Positions 1-8,234 of a stretch of DNA of 64,000 nt are shown piece by piece. The notes beneath the pieces were generated by a model. The model was given only the letters and a program-made list of their open reading frames with translations, had not been told where the DNA came from and ran no database searches. Source of the stretch: Bacillota bacterium (lineage in GTDB: Bacteria; Bacillota; Clostridia; Peptostreptococcales; Anaerovoracaceae); assembly GCA_017405645.1 (NCBI GenBank), contig JAFQZZ010000005.1, positions 1 to 64,000 of the forward strand. Reading direction: 5' to 3'. Position 1 is the stretch's first letter. Each line of letters starts with the position of its first letter. The position numbers and the translations under genes are program-made.

Positions 1-5
1 GCAGG

Positions 6-37
6 CATGAGTCAAAAAGAACCGTCCCCATTGACTC
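6..37 (+). repeat. REP-like hairpin repeat, solitary copy A
   Basis: A 32-bp element with 7-bp inverted ends (GAGTCAA / TTGACTC) around a 15-nt loop. It is identical, on the opposite strand, to the copy at 13602-13633 that overlaps the end of the RAYT transposase gene, and it matches 28 of 30 positions of the copy at 14428-14457. It lies just upstream of the promoter of the DMT transporter gene. Confidence 0.8.
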
Positions 38-41
38 CTTC

Positions 42-71
42 TTGACAGTGCCCTTAAAAAAACACTATAAT
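42..71 (+). promoter_or_regulatory. Sigma-A type promoter of the DMT transporter-mscL unit
   Basis: TTGACA at 42-47 and TATAAT at 66-71, 18-bp spacer. It begins 5 bp after the REP-like repeat and about 30 bp before the start codon chosen at 104. Confidence 0.7.
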
Positions 72-103
72 TGTGGCATTACTACATTGAAAGAAGTGAG
101 TGT

Positions 104-1051
104 ATGGATATCCGGAAGATCGGATCCCCCCTGCTGCTGCTGGTCACGGCCATCATCTGGGGATTCGGTTTCGTCGCCCAAAAAGACGGTCTGAACTACA
201 TGGGCCCCCACGGCTTTAATATGGCCCGGTTTTTCCTTGGAGCCGCCTGCGTACTGGCCTTTTCCCTGATACTGGACAAGCATAAACGCCGGCGGGGAGA
301 GTTCCCGCAGACGACCTGGCTGAAAAACGGCCGGCCGGACCGGACGCTGGTGAAGGCCGGGGTGTTCTCCGGGACCTTTCTGTTCCTGGGAGTCGCTTTC
401 CAGCAGGTGGCTTTGCAATATACCACCGCAGGGCGCAACGCCTTCATCACCGCCCTGTACATCGTAGTGGTGCCGGTGCTGGCAGTGTTCCTGAAAAAGA
501 AAATCACCCCCAACGTATGGGCTGGCATTTTCTTTGCCACCCTGGGCTTCTATTTCCTCTGCCTGAAACCCGGGGAACTGGCCGTGGGCAAGGGGGAGAT
601 TCTATGCCTGATCGGATCCCTGTGCTGGGCGATCCAGATCCTGCTGATCGACCACTATTCCCCCCAAACCGACAACATCAAGATGGCGGCGGTGGAGTTT
701 CTGCTGACGGCCCTTCTCAGCGCGGTATTCACCTTCCTGCTGGAGACCTTCTCATGGGAACTGATTCGGATGGCGGCCGTACCCCTTTTATACAGCGGCA
801 TCCTGTCCGTGGGCCTGGGCTTCACCTTCCAGATCATCGGGCAGAAAAGCACACCCCCGGCCATCGCCACCCTGATCATGAGCCTGGAGTCGGTCTTTGC
901 CGTGATCGGCGGCGCCTGGCTGCTGCACGAGACGCTGACCGGGCGGGAACTCCTGGGATGCGCATTGATATTTTTGGGCGTTTTGCTGGCTCAATTCCCT
1001 TTACAAATCCTCTTCCGCAGGGTTATAATGAAACAGCAAAACAAAACCTAA
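104..1051 (+). CDS. DMT-superfamily (EamA) permease
   Basis: Predicted inner-membrane drug/metabolite transporter of about 315 residues. It has the ten hydrophobic segments in two repeats that are typical of EamA proteins, with an RNAFI-type motif near the middle of the first half and a glycine-rich second half. The substrate cannot be read from the sequence; family members export amino acids, metabolites or drugs. I place the start at ATG 104, preceded by AAGAAGTGAG, rather than at the TTG at 71, which lies inside the -10 box. mscL follows after 18 bp, so the two genes probably share the promoter at 42-71. Confidence 0.85.
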   Translation: MDIRKIGSPLLLLVTAIIWGFGFVAQKDGLNYMGPHGFNMARFFLGAACVLAFSLILDKHKRRRGEFPQTTWLKNGRPDRTLVKAGVFSGTFLFLGVAFQQVALQYTTAGRNAFITALYIVVVPVLAVFLKKKITPNVWAGIFFATLGFYFLCLKPGELAVGKGEILCLIGSLCWAIQILLIDHYSPQTDNIKMAAVEFLLTALLSAVFTFLLETFSWELIRMAAVPLLYSGILSVGLGFTFQIIGQKSTPPAIATLIMSLESVFAVIGGAWLLHETLTGRELLGCALIFLGVLLAQFPLQILFRRVIMKQQNKT

Positions 1052-1069
1052 CAGGAGGGAGAAGGACAA

Positions 1070-1456
1070 ATGAAATCGTTTATCAATGAATTTAAAGAAT
1101 TCGCCATGAAAGGCAGTGTTATGGACATGGCCATCGGCGTTATCATCGGCGGCGCATTCGGTAAGATCGTGACCTCTCTGGTGGATGACCTGATCATGCC
1201 GATCCTGGGCATCTTCACCGGCGGCGTGAACTTTGCGGACCTGAAATACGTCATGACCGAAGACAATGCCATCGCTTACGGCGCGTTCATCCAGAACATC
1301 ATCGACTTCCTGCTGATCGCTTTATCCATCTTCATTGTAATCAAGCTGATCAACAAGGCGAGACGCCCCAAGGAAGAAGAGGAAGCCGCTCCGGAAGAAC
1401 CGGCCGAAGATGTCAAGCTTCTGAGCGAGATCAGAGACCTGCTGAAGGAGAAATAG
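1070..1456 (+). CDS. mscL: Large-conductance mechanosensitive channel MscL
   Basis: This 128-residue protein forms the homopentameric MscL pore that opens under membrane tension and lets solutes escape during hypo-osmotic shock. The sequence has the amphipathic N-terminus (FINEFKEFAMKG), TM1 with the glycine-rich pore constriction (AIGVIIGGAFGKIV), a periplasmic loop, TM2, and a charged cytoplasmic C-terminal helix. The length is normal for the family. The start follows AGGAGGGAG. It is probably co-transcribed with the DMT permease and ends at a shared convergent terminator. Confidence 0.97.
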   Translation: MKSFINEFKEFAMKGSVMDMAIGVIIGGAFGKIVTSLVDDLIMPILGIFTGGVNFADLKYVMTEDNAIAYGAFIQNIIDFLLIALSIFIVIKLINKARRPKEEEEAAPEEPAEDVKLLSEIRDLLKEK

Positions 1457-1462
1457 GACGGC

Positions 1463-1485
1463 AGATTGGAGATTGGAGATTGAAG
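1463..1485 (+). repeat. Period-7 tandem array, copy 1 (AGATTGG x3)
   Basis: Units AGATTGG, AGATTGG, AGATTGA at 1463-1483, starting 6 bp after the mscL stop and ending 10 bp before the terminator. The AGATTGG strand is the mscL sense strand. Related arrays lie at 7421-7454, 27345-27372 and 35681-35715. Confidence 0.85.
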
Positions 1486-1494
1486 AAAATAACG

Positions 1495-1526
1495 AAAAAC
1501 CCGGCACCTGCCGGGTTTTTGTTTTT
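1495..1526. terminator. Bidirectional intrinsic terminator between mscL and the TAXI gene
   Basis: Stem AAACCCGGCA / TGCCGGGTTT with an A-run on the left and a T-run on the right. It serves the two convergent genes. Confidence 0.85.
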
Positions 1527-1546
1527 ACAGTTTCCGTTTTCAGTCA

Positions 1547-2548
1547 TCATTCCACGATCGGCACGCCGATCTCGTTCAGATACTGCAGCGCCCCTCCGTG
1601 GAAGGGGATCGTCACCCCTTCGGAAGCCTTCTGGGGATGGAGCTCCGCCCCCTTCGCATTGGCTTCGGTGATGGCATCCTTGTTCTCGAAGAGGACCCGG
1701 GTCATCACGTACACCAGTTCCTCGTCCACTTCCTTGTTCACCACCAGGACCGTTTTCACCCCCAGGGTGGTCACGTCCTCCTCCTGGCCTTCATAGCTGC
1801 CGGCAGGGATGGTATAGTCCAGATAATAGGGGCACTGCTCCTTCAGCGCCTCCGCGGCTTCCCCTTCCACCGGCAGGATCCGGATCCCGTCGGTAATGGC
1901 CAGCTTCATGAAAGAGGTGATGGGGGCCGCCCCCATGCAGAACACCGCATCCACCTCTTCCTGCTGAAGGGCTTCCGCCGCGTCTTCCGTGTCCTTGAAC
2001 ACCAGTTCCGCATTCTCTTCATTCACGCCATAGGCCAGCAGGATCGTCTGGGCGCTGACGGCGGCTACGGAGCCTTCCTCGCCCACCAGGATCCGCTTGC
2101 CGGCCAGGGCCGCCGGCGAATCCCCGGCGAAATCCTTCCGGGTGATAAACTGCAGGCCCACCCAGTAGCAGGAGGTGATGGCCCGCAGGTTTTCCAGCGG
2201 CTTGTCGCTGAAATAGTACATCTGGTTCGCCGCATAATACAGCAGGTCCCCCTGGGTCAGGGTGATGTCCGCCGTCTTGTTGTTGACCTTCATCAGGCCC
2301 ATGATCAGGTTCCCGTTGGATTCGGTCCGGAATTTCACGTCTTCCAGCACCTCGTTCATCTCCGAGTAGACCGCAGCGGCGTAATTGCTGTAGGAAGTCC
2401 CCTTCTCCCCGCCGGCGATCACGATCTCCGGCGGCGCCTGTTCCTCTTCCGCCTTGTCGGAAGATCCGCCGTTCAGGGAGCACCCGGCCATCAGCCCCAT
2501 GCTCCACAGTACGATCATCGCCAGCAGTATTCCATAAAATTTTCTCAT
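1547..2548 (-). CDS. TAXI-family TRAP-type substrate-binding lipoprotein (orphan)
   Basis: Predicted extracytoplasmic binding protein of the TAXI family, about 333 residues. It has an N-terminal signal with a lipobox (LMAGC) and the family's early motif around IAGGEKGTSYSNYA, followed by an ESNGN segment that fits the TAXI ligand fold. TAXI proteins normally feed a fused TRAP permease (DctQM), but no permease gene is visible in the neighbourhood, so its partner must be elsewhere or its role may be sensory. ATG at 2548 is preferred over GTG at 2557 because AGAGAAG is well spaced for it. It is divergent from the sensor kinase gene at 2659. That adjacency suggests a ligand-sensing pair, which is inference only. 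Confidence 0.85.
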   Translation of the reverse strand: MRKFYGILLAMIVLWSMGLMAGCSLNGGSSDKAEEEQAPPEIVIAGGEKGTSYSNYAAAVYSEMNEVLEDVKFRTESNGNLIMGLMKVNNKTADITLTQGDLLYYAANQMYYFSDKPLENLRAITSCYWVGLQFITRKDFAGDSPAALAGKRILVGEEGSVAAVSAQTILLAYGVNEENAELVFKDTEDAAEALQQEEVDAVFCMGAAPITSFMKLAITDGIRILPVEGEAAEALKEQCPYYLDYTIPAGSYEGQEEDVTTLGVKTVLVVNKEVDEELVYVMTRVLFENKDAITEANAKGAELHPQKASEGVTIPFHGGALQYLNEIGVPIVE

Positions 2549-2658
2549 ATCAGTCACTTCTCTTTCTCTTTTGTCCCAATCGATGGTAGAATAATATTAT
2601 ATCAAGAATTTATGAAAAAAACATCCTCTGCGGAGAAAATATCATAAGGAGATCATAA
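2549..2658. promoter_or_regulatory. Divergent promoter region
   Basis: A 110-bp AT-rich gap between divergent genes. On the minus strand TATAAT (2596-2601) could serve the TAXI gene. On the plus strand TTGTCC (2571-2576) and TATTAT (2595-2600), 18-bp spacer, could serve the kinase. Neither -35 match is strong. An AAGGAG ribosome-binding site precedes the kinase start. Confidence 0.4.
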
Positions 2659-3750
2659 ATGCCTGTAAGAGTCCAGGATTTTCTGAAAACAGCCATCCTG
2701 CTGGCCCTCGCCACGGGTCTTGGTTTTCTGGCCCGGTCCATCGGAGGGAACACGGCAGCCAGTATCGTGATCTACGTGCTGGCGGCAGCCCTGACGGGCC
2801 GGATGGCCCATGAATACATATGGGGCGTTCTCGCTTCCGTTTTCGGCGCGGTCGCTTCCAATATACTCTTTATCGAGCCCTTTAACCGCTTCGACCTTTC
2901 CCGTCCCGGTTACCTGGTGGATTTCGGCGTCCTGCTGGCGGTATCCGTCTTCGTCAGCTGCCTGATCCGGCGGTACCGGAAACAGAAAGAGCAGGCGGAA
3001 GATACCGCCCGGAAGGTCCAGGGTTCCTACCTGAGCCAGTTCCAGACCGGCAGAGGCGCGGAAAACGAAAAAATGAAGAACCATCTCCTCCAGGCGATTT
3101 CCGAGGACTCGAAGATCCCGCTGGAAGGCATCCAAAAAACCGCCGTCCGGCTCTGCGAAGAGGGGGAAAACCTGAGTCCCGCGGAACGCCGGCAAATGGC
3201 CGAAAGCATCGGCAATGAGTCGGAGTGGCTGATCCGGATGATCGACAATCTCCTGTCGGTGACCCAGATCGGCGGCGATACCGTGAAAGTGCAGAAGGTG
3301 CCGGAGATCGCCGAGGAAGTCATCGCCTCCGCCGTTTCCCAGTTCAGTTCAGCGAACGTCATCCAGACCATTACGGTCCGAATGCCGGAGGAACTGATCG
3401 TGGTACCCATGGCCTCGGCTCTGATCCGCCAGGTGCTCCTGAATCTGCTGGATAACGCGGTCCGGCATTCCGGCGACAGCACGGAGATCGAGATCTCCCT
3501 GTCGGCGGACGACGTCAACGCCCTGTTTTCGGTCAGCGACAACGGATGCGGAATCCCGGAAGCGGAACTGCCCGAACTCTTCGAATACGGGGTCAGCAAA
3601 GTCCGGGAACCGGACCCGGGAACCGCCCGGGGCTTCGGCATGGGACTTCCCACCTGCAAGACCATCATCCAGGCCCACGGCGGAAACCTGTGGGCGGAAA
3701 ACAATCCCGACAAGGGCAGCTGCTTCCGCTTCACCCTGCCGCTGGAATAG
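2659..3750 (+). CDS. KdpD-like membrane sensor kinase with a substituted H-box histidine
   Basis: A 363-residue protein with a four-helix DUF4118-type membrane domain (residues about 8-105), a dimerisation helix, and a complete HATPase_c domain (about 235-363). The ATPase domain has an N-box (NLLDNAVRHS), G1 (DNGCGIPE) and G2 (GFGMGLP). The H-box, which in KdpD-type kinases reads close to AISHDLRTPL, here reads AISEDSKIPL, so the phospho-acceptor histidine is Glu149 (codon GAG at 3103-3105). As written it could not autophosphorylate at the usual position. It may act as a pseudokinase or dimer partner, or phosphorylate elsewhere. No response regulator, KdpABC genes or universal-stress domain are nearby. 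Confidence 0.85.
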   Translation: MPVRVQDFLKTAILLALATGLGFLARSIGGNTAASIVIYVLAAALTGRMAHEYIWGVLASVFGAVASNILFIEPFNRFDLSRPGYLVDFGVLLAVSVFVSCLIRRYRKQKEQAEDTARKVQGSYLSQFQTGRGAENEKMKNHLLQAISEDSKIPLEGIQKTAVRLCEEGENLSPAERRQMAESIGNESEWLIRMIDNLLSVTQIGGDTVKVQKVPEIAEEVIASAVSQFSSANVIQTITVRMPEELIVVPMASALIRQVLLNLLDNAVRHSGDSTEIEISLSADDVNALFSVSDNGCGIPEAELPELFEYGVSKVREPDPGTARGFGMGLPTCKTIIQAHGGNLWAENNPDKGSCFRFTLPLE

Positions 3751-3763
3751 AATGCGCCGCATT

Positions 3764-3790
3764 GTAGGGGCCGATGCCCACATCGGCCCG
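3764..3790 (+). repeat. GGGGCCGATG stem-loop repeat, copy 1
   Basis: A 9-bp perfect stem GGGCCGATG / CATCGGCCC with a 4-nt loop (3768-3789), preceded by GTAG and located 17 bp after the kinase stop. A second copy at 31747-31770 has the same stem in the same strand orientation. Confidence 0.75.
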
Positions 3791-3791
3791 T

Positions 3792-3823
3792 AAAAAAAGA
3801 CTTCGGAGATTCCGAAGTCTTTT
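3792..3823. terminator. Bidirectional intrinsic terminator (kinase / tRNA-Gly)
   Basis: Perfect 9-bp stem GACTTCGGA / TCCGAAGTC at 3799-3819, flanked by seven A on the left and TTTT on the right. It ends the kinase transcript on the plus strand and the tRNA transcript on the minus strand. Confidence 0.85.
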
Positions 3824-3827
3824 CGTT

Positions 3828-3902
3828 TGGAGCGGAAGACGAGATTCGAACTCGCGACCCTCGCCTTGGCAAGGCGATGCTCTACCCCTGAGCCACTTCC
3901 GC
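3828..3902 (-). tRNA. tRNA-Gly(GCC)
   Basis: Complete cloverleaf on the minus strand. The acceptor pairs GCGGAAG with CTTCCGC, the D-arm is GCTC/GAGC, the anticodon loop TTGCCAA gives GCC, the T-loop is TTCGAAT, and an encoded CCA lies at 3828-3830. It is downstream of tRNA-Gly(CCC) in the same transcript. Confidence 0.95.
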
Positions 3903-3974
3903 ATATGCACTTTTGAACGCCTAATCAATATACCATATCCCGCAGGGAAATGCAAGAGCAATCGAAAAAAAAGA

Positions 3975-4048
3975 TGGAGCGGGCGATGGGAATCGAACCC
4001 ACCTTTCAAGCTTGGGAAGCTCGTGTTCTACCAATGAACTACGCCCGC
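3975..4048 (-). tRNA. tRNA-Gly(CCC)
   Basis: Complete cloverleaf on the minus strand. The acceptor is GCGGGCG / CGCCCGC, the anticodon loop TTCCCAA gives CCC, the T-loop is TTCGATT, and an encoded CCA lies at 3975-3977. It is the first gene of a two-tRNA transcript, with the promoter about 18 bp upstream. Confidence 0.95.
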
Positions 4049-4065
4049 ATTCAACTGCAATTAGT

Positions 4066-4093
4066 ATTATAACACAAAACCCGCCGGGGTCAA
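4066..4093 (-). promoter_or_regulatory. tRNA-Gly promoter nested in the upstream terminator
   Basis: On the minus strand, TTGACC (4088-4093) and TATAAT (4066-4071), 16-bp spacer, with an extended -10 TG. The -35 box lies in the loop of the racemase terminator. Confidence 0.8.
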
Positions 4094-4111
4094 TGATTAT
4101 TTCGGCGGGTT
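4074..4111 (-). terminator. Intrinsic terminator of the htrA-racemase operon
   Basis: Stem AACCCGCCG / CGGCGGGTT (4078-4086 with 4103-4111) followed on the minus strand by TTTT. Its 5' arm begins inside the racemase stop codon. Confidence 0.75.
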
Positions 4112-4973
4112 ATATTTCGACTTCGATCACCTGGGACAATTCCACGGGTCCGCCGAGACGGATCTCTCGGATCCGGCCGGATTCCTTCACTACCCGGGCT
4201 TCCAGCGTGCCCGCCGGCTGCCGGTAGGAATAACGGTAGGTGCCGTCGGGTTTTTCCAAAGTCTCCACGACGGCCGCCGCCGTGGTCCCCGAGGCGCAGC
4301 TGCCCTCAAAATACATGGTGCCCGCGTCCCGGACGTAGACGACCGGCGTCATGAAGCCGTTCTCCCCGTCCATGAACATTGCCCCGAAAGCCGAAAAGCG
4401 GTTGAACTCCTTCCGGAGCGCTTCAAACCGTTCCGCGGAAGGCTCCGCGTCCGGCAGGACCAGATGGGCGATCCCGCCCAGATCCACCAGAACGCCCTCC
4501 CCATAGCGGGAGACGGACACCGGCAGGGGCATGGTGACCTCGGCATTCTTTCCTTCGGCGTCGATCGCCGCCGTGAGGATGCCTTCGCACCCGCTCATCT
4601 TTCCCCTTACTTCCCGGAGTGGCGGCCGAAAGCCCTGCGCCTTCCAGCAGGCAAAGGCCCGGAAGGCATTTCCGCAGAACTCCATGCCGGCCATTTCCAC
4701 CGCAGCGGTCTTTTCGCCGGTTTCGGGGTCGGTCCGGTCCTCCAGGACAAAGCCCACCTGCTCGCCCCGGATCTCCTGCCGGTACACCTCTTCCGTAAAG
4801 GTGCCCGGGAAAAAAGGAAGGCTGCCGCCATGGGCAGCCTTTATTCTTTTGAAATCGATCTGAAGCAGCTTTCCGGCGACTTCCGCGTACCGCTCCCGGT
4901 CCACCGGGGACAGCACCAGTATCGTCGTGTTTCCCGCCGGATTCGCCACTATCAACTGGATCTTTTCCGCCAT
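4110..4973 (-). CDS. DapF-fold amino-acid racemase/epimerase
   Basis: This 287-residue protein has the two-domain diaminopimelate-epimerase fold. The two active-site cysteine regions are visible as MEFCGNAFRAFA near residue 97 and GSCASGTTAAA near residue 220. Both differ from classical DapF (MCGNGxRC and ACGTG), and the second lacks the usual ACGTG core. That makes a related racemase, such as the histidine-racemase (CntK-like) branch, as likely as true DapF. PLP is not expected for this fold. ATG 4973 is chosen, preceded by GAGGA. The longer reading frame would run into htrA, which ends 14 bp upstream, so the two genes form an operon. No other lysine or metallophore genes are adjacent. Confidence 0.75.
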   Translation of the reverse strand: MAEKIQLIVANPAGNTTILVLSPVDRERYAEVAGKLLQIDFKRIKAAHGGSLPFFPGTFTEEVYRQEIRGEQVGFVLEDRTDPETGEKTAAVEMAGMEFCGNAFRAFACWKAQGFRPPLREVRGKMSGCEGILTAAIDAEGKNAEVTMPLPVSVSRYGEGVLVDLGGIAHLVLPDAEPSAERFEALRKEFNRFSAFGAMFMDGENGFMTPVVYVRDAGTMYFEGSCASGTTAAAVVETLEKPDGTYRYSYRQPAGTLEARVVKESGRIREIRLGGPVELSQVIEVEI

Positions 4974-4987
4974 TTCAACGTCCTCGT

Positions 4988-6154
<1,167 letters not shown>

Positions 6155-6318
6155 TTTGTTCACTCCTTCCGGGAGCTACCCCTTTTTCTTGTTTTTAAAC
6201 AGTTTTTTGCATCGTTCTTCTTGATGATATCAGAATAGCCTGTCAATATGGAAAAACTGTGACAAGTACAGGAAGTGTTTGGGGATAAATCAAGTCTTTT
6301 TTATTCCATTCCCCAATC

Positions 6319-6347
6319 TTGATTACCCCCCGTCCTTTGTATATAAT
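6319..6347 (+). promoter_or_regulatory. Promoter of the 6373-7395 gene pair
   Basis: TTGATT (6319-6324) and TATAAT (6342-6347), 17-bp spacer, 26 bp before the ATG at 6373. The rest of the 6155-6318 gap is AT-rich and shows no gene. On its minus strand a TTGACA (about 6239-6244) is present, but I find no matching -10 for htrA. Confidence 0.7.
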
Positions 6348-6372
6348 GGGGATGAGGAAAGGAGATTTTCCG

Positions 6373-6858
6373 ATGACCGGAATGACTACGTTTTTCGCCG
6401 GTTCCGGGACCCGCATCATACTGACGGTCCTGGTGGTCTTATCTGCCGCCATAATCCTTCTGCTGATCCGGAGCCTCCGGCACTGGCACGGGAAAACCGA
6501 CGATATAATGGATACGATGAAGACCATGGACGACCGGATGGACGGCATCGAAACGGGGCTGGATTCCCTGAAGATCAGCGCCGAGAAGATCAATGCCCGC
6601 CTGGAGGAAGCCCAGGCGGAAATGGCCGCCCTGGAGGAAAAGACCCGCCTGCTTCTGGATTATCATCAGCAGACCCTGGCGGAGACCCCGGTGCCCCTGC
6701 TGTCGGAGGCGGAGATCCCACAGGAGACGCCGGACCCGGTTGCCGCCGAAGCCGCTTCCCTGATGAAGCAGACCGAGGAACTGGAAAAAGAGGTGGAAGC
6801 CCTGAAGCGGGAAAAGCAGCAGCTGAAGGATGAGATCAACGCCCGCATCCGGGACTGA
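6373..6858 (+). CDS. Membrane-anchored coiled-coil protein, function unknown
   Basis: About 161 residues. A short N-terminus is followed by one strongly hydrophobic helix (about residues 14-33). Then comes a long heptad-rich stretch beginning at HGKTDDIMDTM and containing repeated Asp/Met/Leu positions, a Pro-rich break, and a second coiled coil at the C-terminus (EELEKEVEALKREKQQLKDE). ATG 6373 is preferred over the ATG at 6319 because AAGGAG lies at the right distance and the upstream ATG falls on the -35 box. I do not recognise a family. It forms an operon with the tail-anchored gene 12 bp downstream, so the two proteins may interact at the membrane. Confidence 0.75.
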   Translation: MTGMTTFFAGSGTRIILTVLVVLSAAIILLLIRSLRHWHGKTDDIMDTMKTMDDRMDGIETGLDSLKISAEKINARLEEAQAEMAALEEKTRLLLDYHQQTLAETPVPLLSEAEIPQETPDPVAAEAASLMKQTEELEKEVEALKREKQQLKDEINARIRD

Positions 6859-6870
6859 CAGGAGCATAAA

Positions 6871-7395
6871 ATGGACGAGACCTACATCATTATCGAAGAA
6901 GACAATGAACGAAAGATCCTGCTGGAAGGGCAGGAGATCAAGGACGCCCACCGGGAAGCCGAGGAGCGCTACCGTCATCTGACGGAACCTCCGGCAGGGA
7001 GACCCGACCTGGAGGCGATCCGGCAGGCGTTCCTGTGCCGGAACCGGCCGGAGGCCGGCGGGGAGGAAGCCCCGTCCCCGGAGATCGCCGCGGAGGAACC
7101 GAAAACACAGCCGCCGGAATCGTCCCCGGAAGCACCGGAGCCGGAAGAACCGGAAATGCCCCCGGAACAAACGGAGCCGGAAGAACCGGAAGAGCCGGAA
7201 AAGAACGACGGTCCCCGGGACGTCCCCTATACTGTTCTGGACGAAAGCGAAGTGGAGGTCCTAAACAGCGCCGGAGAGGAAAAAAATACCCCCGGAGGAA
7301 AACCCGCCGGAAGCCCCCGCCTCAGTCCTGCCGTTCTGGCAGCCGCCGGCGTCTTCCTCTTGTGCATATTATGGATCTATATCATCTGGAGATAA
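6871..7395 (+). CDS. Tail-anchored acidic Pro/Glu-rich protein, function unknown
   Basis: A 174-residue protein with an acidic N-terminal segment (about 1-60) and a long Pro/Glu repeat region of PEEPE-type units (about 65-115). A second acidic segment leads to one C-terminal transmembrane helix that ends four residues before the stop (FLLCILWIYIIWR). This topology would leave the repeat domain in the cytoplasm. The start has an AGGAG site. No domain is recognised. It pairs with the preceding N-terminally anchored coiled-coil protein. Confidence 0.7.
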   Translation: MDETYIIIEEDNERKILLEGQEIKDAHREAEERYRHLTEPPAGRPDLEAIRQAFLCRNRPEAGGEEAPSPEIAAEEPKTQPPESSPEAPEPEEPEMPPEQTEPEEPEEPEKNDGPRDVPYTVLDESEVEVLNSAGEEKNTPGGKPAGSPRLSPAVLAAAGVFLLCILWIYIIWR

Positions 7396-7396
7396 C

Positions 7397-7421
7397 AAAA
7401 AGGGCCCGCAGGGCCCTTTTT
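7397..7421. terminator. Bidirectional intrinsic terminator
   Basis: Palindromic AGGGCCC / GGGCCCT stem with A and T runs on either side. It serves the plus-strand gene pair and the convergent ABC operon. Confidence 0.85.
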
Positions 7422-7454
7422 CATCTTCCATCTCCAATCTTCAATCTCCAATCT
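7421..7454 (-). repeat. Period-7 tandem array, copy 2
   Basis: On the minus strand, from the gene end outward: AGATTGG, AGATTGA, AGATTGG, AGATGGA, then a partial AGATGA. The first unit starts 3 bp after the stop codon of the ABC ATPase gene, and the last touches the terminator. The orientation is sense with respect to that gene. Confidence 0.85.
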
Positions 7455-7457
7455 TCT

Positions 7458-8222
7458 CTAGTCGTTCTTGAACCGGCTCAGGAACAGTTTCGTCCGCTCC
7501 TGGGTCGGATGATTGATGACCTGGTCCGGGGTGCCTTCTTCCACGATGACGCCTCCGTCCATAAAGATGATATAGTCGGACACATCCCTCGCGAAAGCCA
7601 TTTCATGGGTCACGATGACCATGGTCATATGCTCCGCCGCCAGGTCCTTGATGACCTTCAGGATCTCACCGGTGAGTTCCGGGTCCAGGGCCGACGTGGG
7701 TTCGTCGAAGAAGAGGATGTTGGGCTTCATGGCCAGGGCCCGGGCGATGGATACCCGCTGCTGCTGACCGCCGGACAGCTGGAATGGATAAGCGTCCGCC
7801 TTGTCCTCCAGACCCATCTTCCTCAGAAGCTCCATGGCTTCCTCCTTCACCTCGTCCTTGTTCCGCTTCTGCACCAGCACCGGCGCTTCCATCACGTTTT
7901 TCAGCACGGAATAATGGGGGAACAGGTTGAAATTCTGGAATACCAGCCCGAAATTCATCTTGATCTTTTTCAGTTCCTCCGGCGCCGCGTAAACAGCGTT
8001 GCCGTTTTCATCCGCCTTGGCCGCATAGTCCCCCAGATAGATCAGATCGCCCCCGTCCAGGGTCTCCAGCAGGGTCGCACACCGCAGCAGGGTGGATTTC
8101 CCGGAGCCGGAAGGCCCGATGATGGAAACCACCTGGTTTTTCTCCACCGACAGGGAGATGTCCTTCAGGACTTCCAGATCGCCGAAATGCTTCCGGCTGT
8201 TGTTGATCTCTAAAATCTTCAT
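7458..8222 (-). CDS. Polar amino-acid ABC transporter ATPase (GlnQ-like)
   Basis: A 254-residue ABC ATPase that energises uptake of a polar amino acid. It shows Walker A (GPSGSGKST), the signature LSGGQQQR, Walker B ([16 protein letters not shown]) and the switch histidine (IVTHE). A segment after Walker A ([16 protein letters not shown]) is longer than in typical GlnQ. It is the third gene of a binding protein-permease-ATPase operon and starts 12 bp after the permease stop. Confidence 0.95.
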   Translation of the reverse strand: MKILEINNSRKHFGDLEVLKDISLSVEKNQVVSIIGPSGSGKSTLLRCATLLETLDGGDLIYLGDYAAKADENGNAVYAAPEELKKIKMNFGLVFQNFNLFPHYSVLKNVMEAPVLVQKRNKDEVKEEAMELLRKMGLEDKADAYPFQLSGGQQQRVSIARALAMKPNILFFDEPTSALDPELTGEILKVIKDLAAEHMTMVIVTHEMAFARDVSDYIIFMDGGVIVEEGTPDQVINHPTQERTKLFLSRFKND

Positions 8223-8234
8223 CCGTCATCCCTC

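Noticed and set aside
4110-4973. Confident dapF assignment
   Set aside because: The cysteine motifs differ from DapF (no ACGTG) and no lysine-pathway genes are adjacent, so only the fold family is claimed.
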